In this document: positions 18,616 through 28,616 of the stretch, piece after piece
Numbering within the stretch: the stretch's first letter is position 1
Layout of the letters: each line of letters begins with the position of its first letter
Source: Gilliamella sp. wkB108
GTDB taxonomy: Bacteria > Pseudomonadota > Gammaproteobacteria > Enterobacterales > Orbaceae
Direction of reading: 5' to 3'
NCBI RefSeq assembly: GCF_001690195.1
Contig: NZ_LZGM01000024.1
Location: 1 to 64,000, forward strand
DNA length: 64,000 bases
Made by a program: the position numbers and the translations under genes
The notes under the pieces: generated by a model
What the model saw: the letters and a program-made list of their open reading frames with translations, nothing else
What the model was told of the DNA's origin: nothing
Database searches by the model: none

Positions 18616-19068
18616 ATGATTAGAGAATATCAAGCTAAAGATCTCGATAAGATCATGGAAATATGGTTACAAGGTAATGAACAAGCGCATAGTTTTATTG
18701 ATCCTCAATATTTCAAACAAAATTATGAAATGGTTAAAATGCTCATACCTATGTCAACGGTATATGTACAAGATCTTGATGGTGTAAAAGGCTTTATCGG
18801 TCTAACTGAAAATTACATTTCAGGACTCTTTGTTGACCAAAATTTCCGTCGCCAAGGAACCGGTAAAGCACTTGTTGAAAAGGCAAAACAACGGCATGAT
18901 GAATTACTTGTTCAGGTATATAAAAAAAATACTTCTGCCATTGATTTTTACCTTGCTCAACATTTTGACATTGTTTCGGAATCAATCAATGAAGAAACTA
19001 ATGAACATGAATTATTAATGCGCTGTAATGTAGAACATAAAGTTAAAATCGGTAAATGTGCATTATAA
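18616..19068 (+). CDS. GNAT acetyltransferase, YiaC/YjaB group
   Basis: A 150-residue GCN5-related N-acetyltransferase. The acetyl-CoA site reads GLFVDQNFRRQGTGKALVEKAK (about residues 70-92), and the C-terminal part KKNTSAIDFYLAQHFDIVSES is typical. The closest pattern match from memory is E. coli YiaC, a protein-lysine or peptide acetyltransferase, with YjaB as alternative. The start ATG at 18616 replaces a longer open frame that would overlap gshB. It is inserted between gshB and yqgE, which are adjacent in enteric bacteria. Confidence 0.83.
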   Translation: MIREYQAKDLDKIMEIWLQGNEQAHSFIDPQYFKQNYEMVKMLIPMSTVYVQDLDGVKGFIGLTENYISGLFVDQNFRRQGTGKALVEKAKQRHDELLVQVYKKNTSAIDFYLAQHFDIVSESINEETNEHELLMRCNVEHKVKIGKCAL

Positions 19069-19103
19069 TCAATAAAAGTCGTCAAATATAAAACTGTAAA
19101 CAT

Positions 19104-19661
19104 ATGAATTTAAAAAATCATTTTATTATTGCTATGCCAACTATGAACGATGCAATTTTTAGTCGTTCGGTTGTCTATATTTGTGAACATAATCGTGATG
19201 GTGCTATGGGTATCGTCATCAATAAACCTATTTTTGAACTTAATGTTGCCGCTGTTTTAGCTCGTTTGGAAATCACTGCGACCAAAAATTGTGCTGAACT
19301 TGAACATCCCGTTTTTGCTGGAGGACCACTTGCGGAAGAACAAGGATTTATTCTACATACTCCACAAGCAGGCTTTTCATCTAGCATAAATATTTCGGAC
19401 GACGTGATGATAACCACATCCCTCGATCTGCTCAAAGCAATCGGAACACCTGAACAACCTAAAGATATGTTTCTGGCGTTAGGTTATTCAAGCTGGCAAT
19501 CACTTCAACTTGAAGCTGAAGTTGCACATAATGATTGGCTGGTAACAGAGGCTGATCCCCGAATTATATTTGAAGTCGCGATAGAAGATCGTTGGCGGAA
19601 AGCCGCTGAATCACTGGGCATTAATATTAACAATATTTCACACCAGATGGGTAATGCATAA
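19104..19661 (+). CDS. yqgE: YqgE/AlgH family protein
   Basis: A 185-residue UPF0301 protein. The signature N-terminus [39 protein letters not shown], followed by [16 protein letters not shown] and [13 protein letters not shown], is unmistakable. The function is not established, but the gene is almost always next to ruvX, as here (3-base gap). It is probably co-transcribed with ruvX. Confidence 0.95.
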   Translation: [185 protein letters not shown]

Positions 19662-19664
19662 TTC

Positions 19665-20075
19665 ATGGCAACAATTATTGCATTTGATTATGGTACAGCT
19701 AGCATTGGTGCTGCTATTGGTCAGGATATTACCAAAACAGCCAATCCACTTTGTTCATTTAAAGCACGAGATGGCATTCCAAATTGGCAAGCAATTGAAA
19801 AAGTACTAAATGAATGGAAACCAGATTTATTAGTAGTTGGTTTACCGTTAAATATGGACGGAACAGAACAGCCACTGACCGTCCGAGCGCGTAAATTTGC
19901 CAATCGATTACATGGTATGTTTGGTTATCAAGTTCAGTTACAAGACGAACGATTATCGACAGTTGAAGCTAAATCTCATATTTTTGCTTCACGAGGTTAT
20001 CGCGCACTTGAAAAAGGTCATGTAGACGCTACCTCGGCAATCATTATTTTGGAAAGCTGGTTTGAAAATAATTGA
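19665..20075 (+). CDS. ruvX: RuvX/YqgF RNase H-like nuclease
   Basis: A 136-residue RNase H-fold protein involved in 16S rRNA 5'-end processing. The catalytic acidic residues are in [10 protein letters not shown] (Asp8), LQDERLST and [11 protein letters not shown] near the end. The [17 protein letters not shown] segment is conserved. The length is usual. It begins 3 bases after yqgE. Confidence 0.95.
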   Translation: MATIIAFDYGTASIGAAIGQDITKTANPLCSFKARDGIPNWQAIEKVLNEWKPDLLVVGLPLNMDGTEQPLTVRARKFANRLHGMFGYQVQLQDERLSTVEAKSHIFASRGYRALEKGHVDATSAIIILESWFENN

Positions 20076-20174
20076 TGACTTTAATTTATTGGTTATTTTA
20101 CAAATAATTCATCGCAAAAAATTTTAACCTTGCTAAAATAACCAGCATCTTTTTTATTGTAAGGATCCCCCCCT

Positions 20175-21212
20175 GTGTCAAACCAAAACTCCCTCAGTTA
20201 TAAAGATGCTGGTGTCGATATTGATGCCGGTAATGAACTTGTTAATCGCATTAAATCAGTAGTAAAAGAGACCAAAAGACCCGAAGTTATGGGTGGTCTT
20301 GGTGGGTTTGGTGCATTATGTGCTATACCACAAAAATATAAAGAGCCGATTTTAGTCTCTGGTACCGACGGTGTAGGAACTAAACTTCGCCTTGCTATGG
20401 ATTTGCATCGCCATGAATCAATTGGGATTGATTTGGTGGCAATGTGTGTTAATGATCTCATTGTGCAAGGTGCTGAACCTCTATTCTTCCTTGATTATTA
20501 CGCAACCGGCAAACTTAACGTCGATGTTGCAACGACTGTTGTCACCGGAATCGCCGAAGGTTGTAAACAATCGGGTTGTGCATTAGTTGGAGGTGAAACT
20601 GCCGAAATGCCGGGCATGTATCATGGTAATGATTACGATCTAGCTGGATTTTGTGTAGGCGTCGTTGAAAAGTCTGCAATGATAGACGGAAGTAAAGTGC
20701 AAAATGGTGATGCATTAATCGCTTTAGCATCCAGTGGCGCTCATTCAAATGGTTATTCGTTAGTACGCAAAATTATTGAAGTAAGTGGTGTAAATCCAGC
20801 CATTGAGCAGCTTGATGGTAAATCACTTGCCGATCATTTACTTGCACCAACAAAAATCTATGTCAAATCAGTACTCAATTTAATATCACAAATTGAAGTT
20901 CATGCCATAGCGCATATTACCGGTGGAGGTTTTTGGGAAAACATTCCGCGAGTACTACCAGATAATACACAAGCTATTATTGATGAAGCAAGTTGGCAAT
21001 GGCCTGCGATATTTAACTGGTTACAACAAGCAGGTAATGTCAGTCGTCATGAAATGTACCGAACTTTCAATTGTGGTGTAGGGCTAATTATTGCGTTACC
21101 TAAATCCTTAGCAAGTAAAGCGATTACATTACTCAATAATCATGGTGAAACCGCTTGGCTATTAGGTGAAATTAAACAATCAACCTCAACAGATCGCGTT
21201 ATTATTGAATAA
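20175..21212 (+). CDS. purM: Phosphoribosylformylglycinamidine cyclo-ligase
   Basis: A 345-residue AIR synthase, the fifth step of purine synthesis. Visible motifs are [71 protein letters not shown] and [13 protein letters not shown]. The length is the same as in E. coli. The start is GTG at 20175 with AAGGAT upstream. purN, usually next, is absent; a 450-base spacer and nifJ follow instead. Confidence 0.97.
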   Translation: MSNQNSLSYKDAGVDIDAGNELVNRIKSVVKETKRPEVMGGLGGFGALCAIPQKYKEPILVSGTDGVGTKLRLAMDLHRHESIGIDLVAMCVNDLIVQGAEPLFFLDYYATGKLNVDVATTVVTGIAEGCKQSGCALVGGETAEMPGMYHGNDYDLAGFCVGVVEKSAMIDGSKVQNGDALIALASSGAHSNGYSLVRKIIEVSGVNPAIEQLDGKSLADHLLAPTKIYVKSVLNLISQIEVHAIAHITGGGFWENIPRVLPDNTQAIIDEASWQWPAIFNWLQQAGNVSRHEMYRTFNCGVGLIIALPKSLASKAITLLNNHGETAWLLGEIKQSTSTDRVIIE

Positions 21213-21664
21213 TTTTCTGTTTTTATTTATTATCCATTCCAATGCCATATTGGGTGGATAATATACAAACTGATATCAATACATAACCAAATTAATCTAT
21301 TGAATTATTTATAGTTAAATTTAATCATTAATTTTAAACTGATAACCTATTTAAGAAATAGTTAAAAACTAGAAAATAGTTTCTCCTTTCTTCAATTCAT
21401 TGTTTTTCCTTTGGTTATACTAGGGCCTTGTTCTTTAATAATTAAATTTTGATAAAGGTAAATTTTTTAACTCATTAAAGATATTTAATTTTTTTAATTT
21501 ATAACCATTTATTGTCTGAATTACCAAATTAGTTAATTAACAAACCTATATCATGTAGAAAATTAAACACAAAAATAACTAAAAGCTATGCTACTTTCTG
21601 GTACAATAGCGCAAATTATTATAACTAAGTAATGTCGTAACACTTTAGAATACAAGGTTTTTTA
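21213..21664. other. Upstream region of nifJ
   Basis: This 452-base AT-rich spacer has no gene. A good -10 element TATACT lies at 21416-21421, about 245 bases upstream of nifJ, which would give a long leader. No FNR-type TTGAT-N4-ATCAA box was found, although the product is an anaerobic enzyme. Confidence 0.4.
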
Positions 21665-24600
21665 ATGATCATATCAGATGCTAATAGTGCGGTTTCATCC
21701 GTCGCTTATCGTGCAAACGAAGTCATTGCTATCTATCCAATTACACCTAGCTCTACCATGGCTGAGCAGGCCAGTACATGGGCTGAATTTAACAAACCAA
21801 ATGTTTTTGGTGATGTACCCAAAGTTGTGGAAATGCAGTCAGAAGCTGGAGCTATTTCAACCGTTCATGGTTCACTAATGACTGGCGCACTTGCTACCTC
21901 TTTTACATCTTCACAAGGTTTACTGTTAATGATCCCTTCGCTATATAAAATAGCTGGAGAATTAACCCCTTTTGTTTTACATGTTGCTGCAAGAACTGTG
22001 GCAACACATGCTTTATCTATTTTTGGCGATCATTCTGACGTAATGGCGATTAGACAAACCGGTTTTGCAATGCTGTGTTCAAGTTCTGTACAAGAAGCAC
22101 AGGATTTTGCATTAATTGCACAAATTGCATCACTTAATAGTCGAGTGCCTTTTGTCCATTTTTTTGACGGGTTTAGAACTTCTCATGAAGTGAATAAAAT
22201 CCACCCAATAAGTGATGAGCAGATTCATAATCTATTACCGCAAGAAGCCATTCATGCTTATCGTACCCGCGCATTAACACCCGATAAACCAGTTATACGA
22301 GGTACCTCAGCTAATCCAGATACTTTTTTTCAATGTCGGGAAGCCATTAATCCCTACTATGATAATGCTTATCAACATGTGGTTGATGCAATGGATGCTT
22401 TTGAAAAAGAGACAGGAAGGAAATACCGACCATTTGAGTATCATGGCGCTTATGATGCTGAGCGAGTTATGATTATTATGGGGTCTGCCGTCAGTACCAG
22501 TAAAGAAGTGGTCGATTATTTGCTACAAAAAGAAGAGAAAGTCGGTGTGGTGATTGTTAGATTATACCGCCCTTTTTCCGCTAAACATTTACTTGAAGTC
22601 ATACCTGATACAGTTAAAAAAATAGCTGTATTAGATAGAACCAAAGAGCCTGGCGCACAAGCTGAACCGCTTTATTTAGATGTAATGACTGCTTTTGCTG
22701 AAAGTTTCTCACGAGGTGAACGAACCTATTTTCCGCAAATCATTGGCGGTCGTTATGGCTTATCATCTAAAGAGTTTGACCCGCGCTGTGTACTTGCAAT
22801 TTTTGCAGAATTAGCACTTTCAGCTCCTCGTCCACGTTTTACTGTTGGAATTTATGATGATATCACAGGCTTATCTTTACCATTACCAGAAAAATCCATT
22901 CCACAAAAATCTGAACTTGAGGCTTTATTCTATGGTCTTGGTAGCGACGGTACGGTTTCAGCTACCAAAAATAATATTAAAATTATTGGCGATGGCTCCC
23001 CTTTCTATGTTCAGGGATTTTTTGTCTATGATTCCAAAAAGGCCGGTGGTTTAACCACCTCCCATTTACGAGTAAGTCTAGAGCCTATTGATTCAGCTTA
23101 TTTAATTACTAGCGCTCATTTTATTGGTTGTCACCAAGATCAATTTATCGATAAATATCAAATTGTCGAAAAACTCAAAGACGACGGGATCTTCTTACTT
23201 AATACACCTTATAATAAAGATGAAATTTGGCATCGACTGCCAAAAGAAGTACAAGTCCAATTAATTAAGAAACGCGCTCATTTTTATATTATTAATGCGG
23301 CTAAAATTGCTCGTGAATGTAATTTAGGTGCAAGAATTAATACGGTGATGCAAGCCGCATTTTTCCACCTGTCTGAAATATTTAAAAATGACTTCAGTAT
23401 AACCCAGTTAAAAGAAGTAATCGCTAAAAGCTATAGTAGCAAAGGTCAAGATTTAGTCGAAAACAACTGGAAAGCGCTTGACTTAGCGATCACTTCACTT
23501 GAACAGATCCCATTGACTTGTGTTGATCAAAGTAGTGTTTCCAGACCTCCTGTTGTACCTAATAATGCTCCAGATTTTGTCAAAATGGTTACTGCTACTA
23601 TGTTAGCTGGATTAGGTGATAGTTTACCTGTATCAGCCTTTCCACCTGACGGTACTTGGCCTACTGGAACAACGAAATGGGAAAAGCGTAACATTGCCGA
23701 AGCGATCCCTATCTGGCAACCAGAACTGTGTACTCAATGTAATCACTGTGTTGTGGCTTGTCCCCATGCAGCTATTCGAGCCAAAGTAGTTGAACCTGAT
23801 GAAATGCTTAATGCTCCAGATTCATTAAGTTCACTTGAAGTAAAAGCTCGCGATATGAAAGGTCAACGCTATGTATTACAAGTTGCACCTGAAGATTGTA
23901 CCGGCTGCAAATTATGTGTTGAGGTTTGTCCGTCTCGCGATCGTAATAACTTTGATATTAAAGCAATTAATATGCAACCTCGTATTGATAACCTTAATAC
24001 TCAACGCGCGAATTATGAATATTTTACGGCTTTACCAGATCGTGATATCAAAACTCTTGAACGTATTGATATTCGAACTTCACAGTTATTAACACCACTC
24101 TTTGAATATTCTGGTGCATGTGCTGGTTGTGGAGAAACACCTTATATTAAATTATTGACACAGCTTTATGGTGACCATTTAGCCATTGCTAACGCTACTG
24201 GCTGTTCATCAATTTATGGTGGTAATCTTCCTTCAACACCTTATACCACAGATCGTAACGGTCGTGGCCCAGCTTGGGCAAACTCGCTGTTTGAAAATAA
24301 TGCTGAATTTGCCTTAGGTTATCGTATTACATACAATCAACATAAGAAACGTGTTTTACGGCTACTTGAACATGTAGCTGGTGAAATCTCACCTGAAATC
24401 GTTCTTTGTTTACAATCAACTGAAACCTCAATTGATGAAAAACGTACCAATGTTGCACTGTTACGTCAGCAGTTAGAACATATTAATTCACCAGAAGCCA
24501 ATGAGTTAATGCAAGATGCAGATTACTTAATCGATAAATCAGTTTGGGCTATTGGCGGTGATGGTTGGGCTTATGATATTGGGTTTGGTGGACTCGATCA

Positions 24601-25207
24601 TGTTATGAGTTTAACCGATAACGTCAATATATTAGTGTTAGATACCCAATGCTATTCAAATACTGGTGGTCAACAATCAAAAGCGACACCAATGGGTGCT
24701 GTGTCTAAATTTGCCGATTTAGGTAAACATAAAGCGCGTAAAGATTTAGGTGTTAGTGTGATGATGTATGGTCATGTTTATGTAGCACAAGTTGCTTTAG
24801 GTTCACAACTTAATCAAACACTTAAAGCTTTACAAGAAGCAGAAGCGTATGACGGGCCATCATTGGTGATTGCTTATAGCCCTTGTGAAGAACATGGCTA
24901 TGATCTTTCTAAATCACATGAACAGATGAAAGATTTAGTCAAATCAGGATTCTGGCCTCTTTACCGTTATGATCCTCGTCGTATGAGTGAAGGTAAACCA
25001 GGTTTAGTATTAGATTCTAAATCTCCAAATAGTGAGACCTTATCAGGTATATTACTAAAAGAACAACGATTCCGCCGTTTAGAAACATTAGAGCCAGTGA
25101 TTGCCAATACTTTGCATGAACGTTCTACAAAAATGGTCGATTCTAAGTATAAATTTTTACAGATGTTATCAACTTTTTCGGATATCGAAACGCCAGCAGA
25201 TAGTTAA
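21665..25207 (+). CDS. nifJ: Pyruvate:ferredoxin (flavodoxin) oxidoreductase
   Basis: A 1180-residue single-chain PFOR that oxidises pyruvate to acetyl-CoA and CO2 and reduces flavodoxin or ferredoxin. Domains in order: pyrimidine-binding domain I (AIYPITPSSTMAEQAS), transketolase C-like domain, gamma domain (GDGSPFYVQGFFVYDSKKAGG), the two-cluster ferredoxin domain (CTQCNHCVVACP near residue 690 and CTGCKLCVEVCP near 750), and the TPP-binding C-terminal domain with CAGCGETP, ATGCSSIYGG and GGDGWAYDIGFGG. The proximal cluster cysteines are present. It is a single transcription unit with a strong terminator. It points to fermentative or microaerobic metabolism. Confidence 0.98.
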   Translation: MIISDANSAVSSVAYRANEVIAIYPITPSSTMAEQASTWAEFNKPNVFGDVPKVVEMQSEAGAISTVHGSLMTGALATSFTSSQGLLLMIPSLYKIAGELTPFVLHVAARTVATHALSIFGDHSDVMAIRQTGFAMLCSSSVQEAQDFALIAQIASLNSRVPFVHFFDGFRTSHEVNKIHPISDEQIHNLLPQEAIHAYRTRALTPDKPVIRGTSANPDTFFQCREAINPYYDNAYQHVVDAMDAFEKETGRKYRPFEYHGAYDAERVMIIMGSAVSTSKEVVDYLLQKEEKVGVVIVRLYRPFSAKHLLEVIPDTVKKIAVLDRTKEPGAQAEPLYLDVMTAFAESFSRGERTYFPQIIGGRYGLSSKEFDPRCVLAIFAELALSAPRPRFTVGIYDDITGLSLPLPEKSIPQKSELEALFYGLGSDGTVSATKNNIKIIGDGSPFYVQGFFVYDSKKAGGLTTSHLRVSLEPIDSAYLITSAHFIGCHQDQFIDKYQIVEKLKDDGIFLLNTPYNKDEIWHRLPKEVQVQLIKKRAHFYIINAAKIARECNLGARINTVMQAAFFHLSEIFKNDFSITQLKEVIAKSYSSKGQDLVENNWKALDLAITSLEQIPLTCVDQSSVSRPPVVPNNAPDFVKMVTATMLAGLGDSLPVSAFPPDGTWPTGTTKWEKRNIAEAIPIWQPELCTQCNHCVVACPHAAIRAKVVEPDEMLNAPDSLSSLEVKARDMKGQRYVLQVAPEDCTGCKLCVEVCPSRDRNNFDIKAINMQPRIDNLNTQRANYEYFTALPDRDIKTLERIDIRTSQLLTPLFEYSGACAGCGETPYIKLLTQLYGDHLAIANATGCSSIYGGNLPSTPYTTDRNGRGPAWANSLFENNAEFALGYRITYNQHKKRVLRLLEHVAGEISPEIVLCLQSTETSIDEKRTNVALLRQQLEHINSPEANELMQDADYLIDKSVWAIGGDGWAYDIGFGGLDHVMSLTDNVNILVLDTQCYSNTGGQQSKATPMGAVSKFADLGKHKARKDLGVSVMMYGHVYVAQVALGSQLNQTLKALQEAEAYDGPSLVIAYSPCEEHGYDLSKSHEQMKDLVKSGFWPLYRYDPRRMSEGKPGLVLDSKSPNSETLSGILLKEQRFRRLETLEPVIANTLHERSTKMVDSKYKFLQMLSTFSDIETPADS

Positions 25208-25250
25208 CATCGTTAAATAGTATTATCTGTAATGTGATGATAGTTAAAAA

Positions 25251-25293
25251 AGATCGGCTTTGATTAATTACTTATCAAGGCTGATCTTTTTTT
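25251..25293 (+). terminator. Terminator after nifJ
   Basis: AGATCGGCTTTGAT (25251-25264) pairs with ATCAAGGCTGATCT (25274-25287) with one mismatch, followed by a T run to 25293. This is a strong factor-independent terminator. Confidence 0.9.
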
Positions 25294-25475
25294 GCGCAAA
25301 AAGCACTGAAAAAGTGCATGTTAGAACCAAAAAGATCTTACCTTGAAACCTTACTTGGTTAATTCATTTTTTACCTAATTGATCTATATAACCTTTTTAA
25401 CTTTTTTAGATTGGTACATTTTTTGCAAAATCAATAATTAACCTGATAAGCGTTAACTAAATTGTGAGGTGAATA

Positions 25476-26663
25476 ATGGTATCTAATCTAAATATAAGTC
25501 GGAGAAAATTATTAACAGTTTCTAGCGTAGCTTTAGCAGGTTTATCAGTTAATCAACTGCTCTCTAAAGCTCATGCCCAAGAAATACAAAAATCGGTTGC
25601 ATTTTCACTGCCAATGATTGATACGGTAGTGACACCGGATCAAGGAAACCCAATTAGGCTCAATTTTAACGAAAATGCACTTGGTATGTCCCCTTCAGCT
25701 AAACAAGTGGCAATTGACGCTATCCCAAAAGCCAATCGATATGCTAAAGCCGAAATGCCACTTTTAAATAAGCGGTTAGGCCAACATCACAGTGTGAATG
25801 AAGATCAGATTTTATTAACTGCCGGATCATCAGAAGGTATTCGTAGTGCAATTGCTGCATTTGTTAAACCTGATACTCAATTCGTAATACCTGAACTTAC
25901 TTATGGAGACGGTGAACACTTTGCCAAAATCTTTAATTTAAAAATTAACAAAGTACCTTGTTTACCTGACTGGCAAATTGATCTCAATGGTATTAAAAAA
26001 GCGGTTGAAAGTCATCAAGGCTTTTCTATTGTCTATCTGGTTAATCCTAATAATCCAACATCAACCGTATTTAAAACCAATGAGCTTGAATTATGGGTAA
26101 CGAGTAAACCGAAAAATACCATTTTTATCATTGATGAGGCTTACGCAGAATTTGTGAATAATCCCGAATTCTATTCGGTTGATAGTTTCATCAATAAAGG
26201 CTGTGATAATGTTATCTTGCTTAAAACGTTCTCAAAGATTCATGCAATGGCTGGTTTACGTGTCGGTTATGTAGTGAGTTCACCGGATAATATTAAAAAT
26301 ATTGCTCAATATGTTGCCGGTGAAAAACTGAACTATTGTGGCGTCTGTGCTGCGCTCACTTCAATGAATGATACTCACTTTTTAGCTTACTCAAAAAAAG
26401 CGGTAGATGTTTCACGCAATATTATGGAACAAGCTCTATCAGAACTTGGATTACATTATTTAAAATCAGAAACTAATTTTATGTTTCATAAAAGTCCGAT
26501 TGATTTGAAACAGTACAGAGAATTGATGAAGCAAAACTTTATCTTGATAGGGCGAGATTTTGAACCTGCAACAGAGTGGTGCAGAATATCACTAGGTACG
26601 CCGGGTGAAATGCTTTATGTTGCTAATGTAATGCGAGAATTACGCCAGAAATCAGCTATTTAA
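25476..26663 (+). CDS. Tat-exported class I/II aminotransferase (HisC-like)
   Basis: A 395-residue PLP-dependent fold-type I enzyme most like histidinol-phosphate aminotransferases: LNFNENALGMSPSAK, TAGSSEGIRSAI, VNPNNPTSTVFK, IDEAYAEF, the PLP lysine in KTFSKIHAMAGLRVGY, and RISLGTPGEM. It carries a twin-arginine signal peptide (Ser-Arg-Arg-Lys-Leu-Leu at residues 8-13, hydrophobic core, Ala-His-Ala at 32-34 as cleavage site), so it is probably folded with PLP and exported to the periplasm. No his genes are nearby, so it is not expected to be the biosynthetic HisC. The substrate is unknown. Confidence 0.85.
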   Translation: MVSNLNISRRKLLTVSSVALAGLSVNQLLSKAHAQEIQKSVAFSLPMIDTVVTPDQGNPIRLNFNENALGMSPSAKQVAIDAIPKANRYAKAEMPLLNKRLGQHHSVNEDQILLTAGSSEGIRSAIAAFVKPDTQFVIPELTYGDGEHFAKIFNLKINKVPCLPDWQIDLNGIKKAVESHQGFSIVYLVNPNNPTSTVFKTNELELWVTSKPKNTIFIIDEAYAEFVNNPEFYSVDSFINKGCDNVILLKTFSKIHAMAGLRVGYVVSSPDNIKNIAQYVAGEKLNYCGVCAALTSMNDTHFLAYSKKAVDVSRNIMEQALSELGLHYLKSETNFMFHKSPIDLKQYRELMKQNFILIGRDFEPATEWCRISLGTPGEMLYVANVMRELRQKSAI

Positions 26664-26719
26664 AATAAAAACAAAACGAATTTTAAAATAAAAACAGAAC
26701 GAATTAACTAAAAATAACT

Positions 26720-26758
26720 TGACTCTCTACATTGATGAAATATAGAGAGTCACATTTT
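26720..26758 (+). terminator. Terminator after the Tat aminotransferase
   Basis: TGACTCTCTA and TAGAGAGTCA form a perfect 10-bp stem (26720-26729 and 26743-26752), followed by CATTTTTA. It lies between convergent genes and may serve both. Confidence 0.75.
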
Positions 26759-26778
26759 TAACTAAAATCTATTTAGTA

Positions 26779-27309
26779 TTATTTAGTAAGGCGTCGGGTC
26801 ATCCAGTAGTGTTTTTTCCAATAATCTTCATTTAAATTGGAATAAATTACACCTTTGGATGTTGAAGCATGTAAAAATTTACCGTCAGCATAATAAATAC
26901 CTACGTGTAAACCATTTCCACCACGACCTGTTTTGAAAAATACTAAATCACCTGCTTTTGGTTGGGTTACTTTATAACCTAATTGTGCTTGAGCGGCGGT
27001 ACTTCTTGGAAGGGTTTGAGATAATTTACTTTTGAAGAAATTCATTACCAGCCCAGAACAATCACTTCCAGCTAAAGTCGTTCCACCATAACGATATGGT
27101 GTTTTTTGCCATTTTTTATAATGTGCATCAATTTTAGCTATCATGTGTGGATCTGCTTTAGATTTTTTAACCGCTAGCTGCCCTTGACTGTTACTACAAC
27201 CATACAACATAAAGAAGGAAATGAGCAATGTAGTTATTAAAAAACGCTTCCTTATATTAATATAATTGTTCAGCAACTTCCCTAATAGCCGATTGTCTTT
27301 TTTTGTCAT
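26779..27309 (-). CDS. NlpC/P60 family lipoprotein (MepS-like peptidase)
   Basis: A 176-residue cell-wall peptidase. It has a lipoprotein signal with lipobox LYGC (Cys38 in this reading), then an NlpC/P60 domain with catalytic Cys in GSDCSGLVMNFF, His in GLHVGIYY and a third residue in LHAS. This is the MepS/Spr/NlpC pattern of D,L-endopeptidases that cleave murein cross-links. From the ATG at 27309 the gene overlaps the upstream GTPase gene by 53 bases and has an unusually long n-region of about 22 residues. A later non-ATG start (for example the TTG at residue 12) is possible. Confidence 0.85.
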   Translation of the reverse strand: MTKKDNRLLGKLLNNYINIRKRFLITTLLISFFMLYGCSNSQGQLAVKKSKADPHMIAKIDAHYKKWQKTPYRYGGTTLAGSDCSGLVMNFFKSKLSQTLPRSTAAQAQLGYKVTQPKAGDLVFFKTGRGGNGLHVGIYYADGKFLHASTSKGVIYSNLNEDYWKKHYWMTRRLTK

Positions 27310-28615
27310 GCCTTTTTGTTCCTTTATTTAAAGTCGACCACTGCGAATAACGTCTTGCCACTTTAAGACTTTTGGGTAACACGCCCGTTTGCCATTTATT
27401 TTTATCCAGTTTAGATAACCTTATAGGACTGGTATTCGCATGGCTCCGATGATTTAAACTTTCTTTAAGACACATTAATCGTAAAGAAAGAAAACAAATA
27501 ACAACATCATCAACGCTTAATTTACTATATCCAGAAAGCCGATATCGCATTCTAGAACCATAATGTTTTGCTGTTTGCATCAAACTACCAACCGCAGCAC
27601 CTATTAATGCTGCTGAGCCTAATGAAATCCCACCAGTAGCAAGATCTATACTTGCTCCAATAGTTGCACCAGACACAAAACCTTTAGTCAAATGTACTCC
27701 CATCATTTTTAATGCATCTACATTAAAAAGATCGGACTTATAACGCCCTTCGATTAAAGGTAAACTTTCCTCACTTTCTTGAGCAAAGTTGAACTGGTAA
27801 AGCCTTAATAATTCATTTATCGCTTTTTGCTCGCGTTTTCTAACATTATTTTGCATATCGGTAATGGCTTGTTTGTCATCAGGCTTTGCCATTTCATAAT
27901 ATGCAGTAACATCAACCAATGTTTCAGCAATAATTAAGTTAGCTGTATGGTTGCGATATTCTCTTAATTCGGTTATTTTAGTTAACCACTCATCTAATAT
28001 CGCTTTCGCAGGCTCAATCAATAAAGCAAGACTTTGATACAATCGCTCCTCACCATCAACGGGGGGGAACACAGCATCGAAGTGTATGATAGCATGAATT
28101 CCGACACGTGAAAGCAATCTTTTCCAATTTTTTTCATTTTCCCCCTCTTGTGCTGTAAAATTTAATACCGCTAGCATCGGTTTATCACTACTTGCCAAGA
28201 TAGCCAATTCATCATGATACTTATCCAAAACCGGCTCTCTAACGTCTATTACATAGATTCCAGCATCACTATTTATTAATTGCTTTATCACTTTTGCTTC
28301 CTGATTAAACACATTTTCTGCTTCAGGGCTTTGTAAAAAAATCGTTAATTTATCGATGCCGTCAAGTTTACTTTTGGATAAGGTCAACTGATTTATATAA
28401 TCATACAAGGCTAAGCTATCTTCTAAACCTGGGGTATCATAAAAGATAATCGACTTTTGTTGAGCTAACGGCAACGTAATTGATTCTACATGTCTGGTTG
28501 TACCGGGTTTATCTAATACTGTACCAAAATCACTGTTGCGAATTAGTGTACGTAATAATGAAGTTTTACCCACATTTGTATGACCAACTACTGCTAATTT
28601 TAATGTTGTTAGCAT
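27257..28615 (-). CDS. GTPase with C-terminal DUF3482 domain
   Basis: A 452-residue protein: an Era/TrmE-like GTPase domain at about residues 1-170 (G1 GHTNVGKTS, G2-like KPGTTRHVES, G3 YDTPGLED) followed by a DUF3482 C-terminal half. That half contains a glycine/alanine-rich amphipathic stretch (VSGATIGASIDLATGGISLGSAALIGAAVGSL) that may touch the membrane. The start ATG at 28615, with GAGGA upstream, lies one base after the stop of the DUF2868 gene, so the two are coupled. In other proteobacteria DUF2868 and DUF3482 proteins occur as a pair, with no known function. Confidence 0.85.
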   Translation of the reverse strand: MLTTLKLAVVGHTNVGKTSLLRTLIRNSDFGTVLDKPGTTRHVESITLPLAQQKSIIFYDTPGLEDSLALYDYINQLTLSKSKLDGIDKLTIFLQSPEAENVFNQEAKVIKQLINSDAGIYVIDVREPVLDKYHDELAILASSDKPMLAVLNFTAQEGENEKNWKRLLSRVGIHAIIHFDAVFPPVDGEERLYQSLALLIEPAKAILDEWLTKITELREYRNHTANLIIAETLVDVTAYYEMAKPDDKQAITDMQNNVRKREQKAINELLRLYQFNFAQESEESLPLIEGRYKSDLFNVDALKMMGVHLTKGFVSGATIGASIDLATGGISLGSAALIGAAVGSLMQTAKHYGSRMRYRLSGYSKLSVDDVVICFLSLRLMCLKESLNHRSHANTSPIRLSKLDKNKWQTGVLPKSLKVARRYSQWSTLNKGTKRHDKKRQSAIREVAEQLY

Positions 28616-28616
28616 G

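Noticed and set aside
21213-21664. FNR box in front of nifJ
   Set aside because: No TTGAT-N4-ATCAA arrangement was found despite the anaerobic function of the product.
25476-26663. Biosynthetic HisC
   Set aside because: The Tat signal peptide and lack of any his gene nearby argue against a cytoplasmic histidine-pathway enzyme.
26664-26710. A-rich tandem duplication after the Tat aminotransferase
   Set aside because: A 20-24-base imperfect A-rich repeat in a low-complexity spacer; likely slippage with no evident role.
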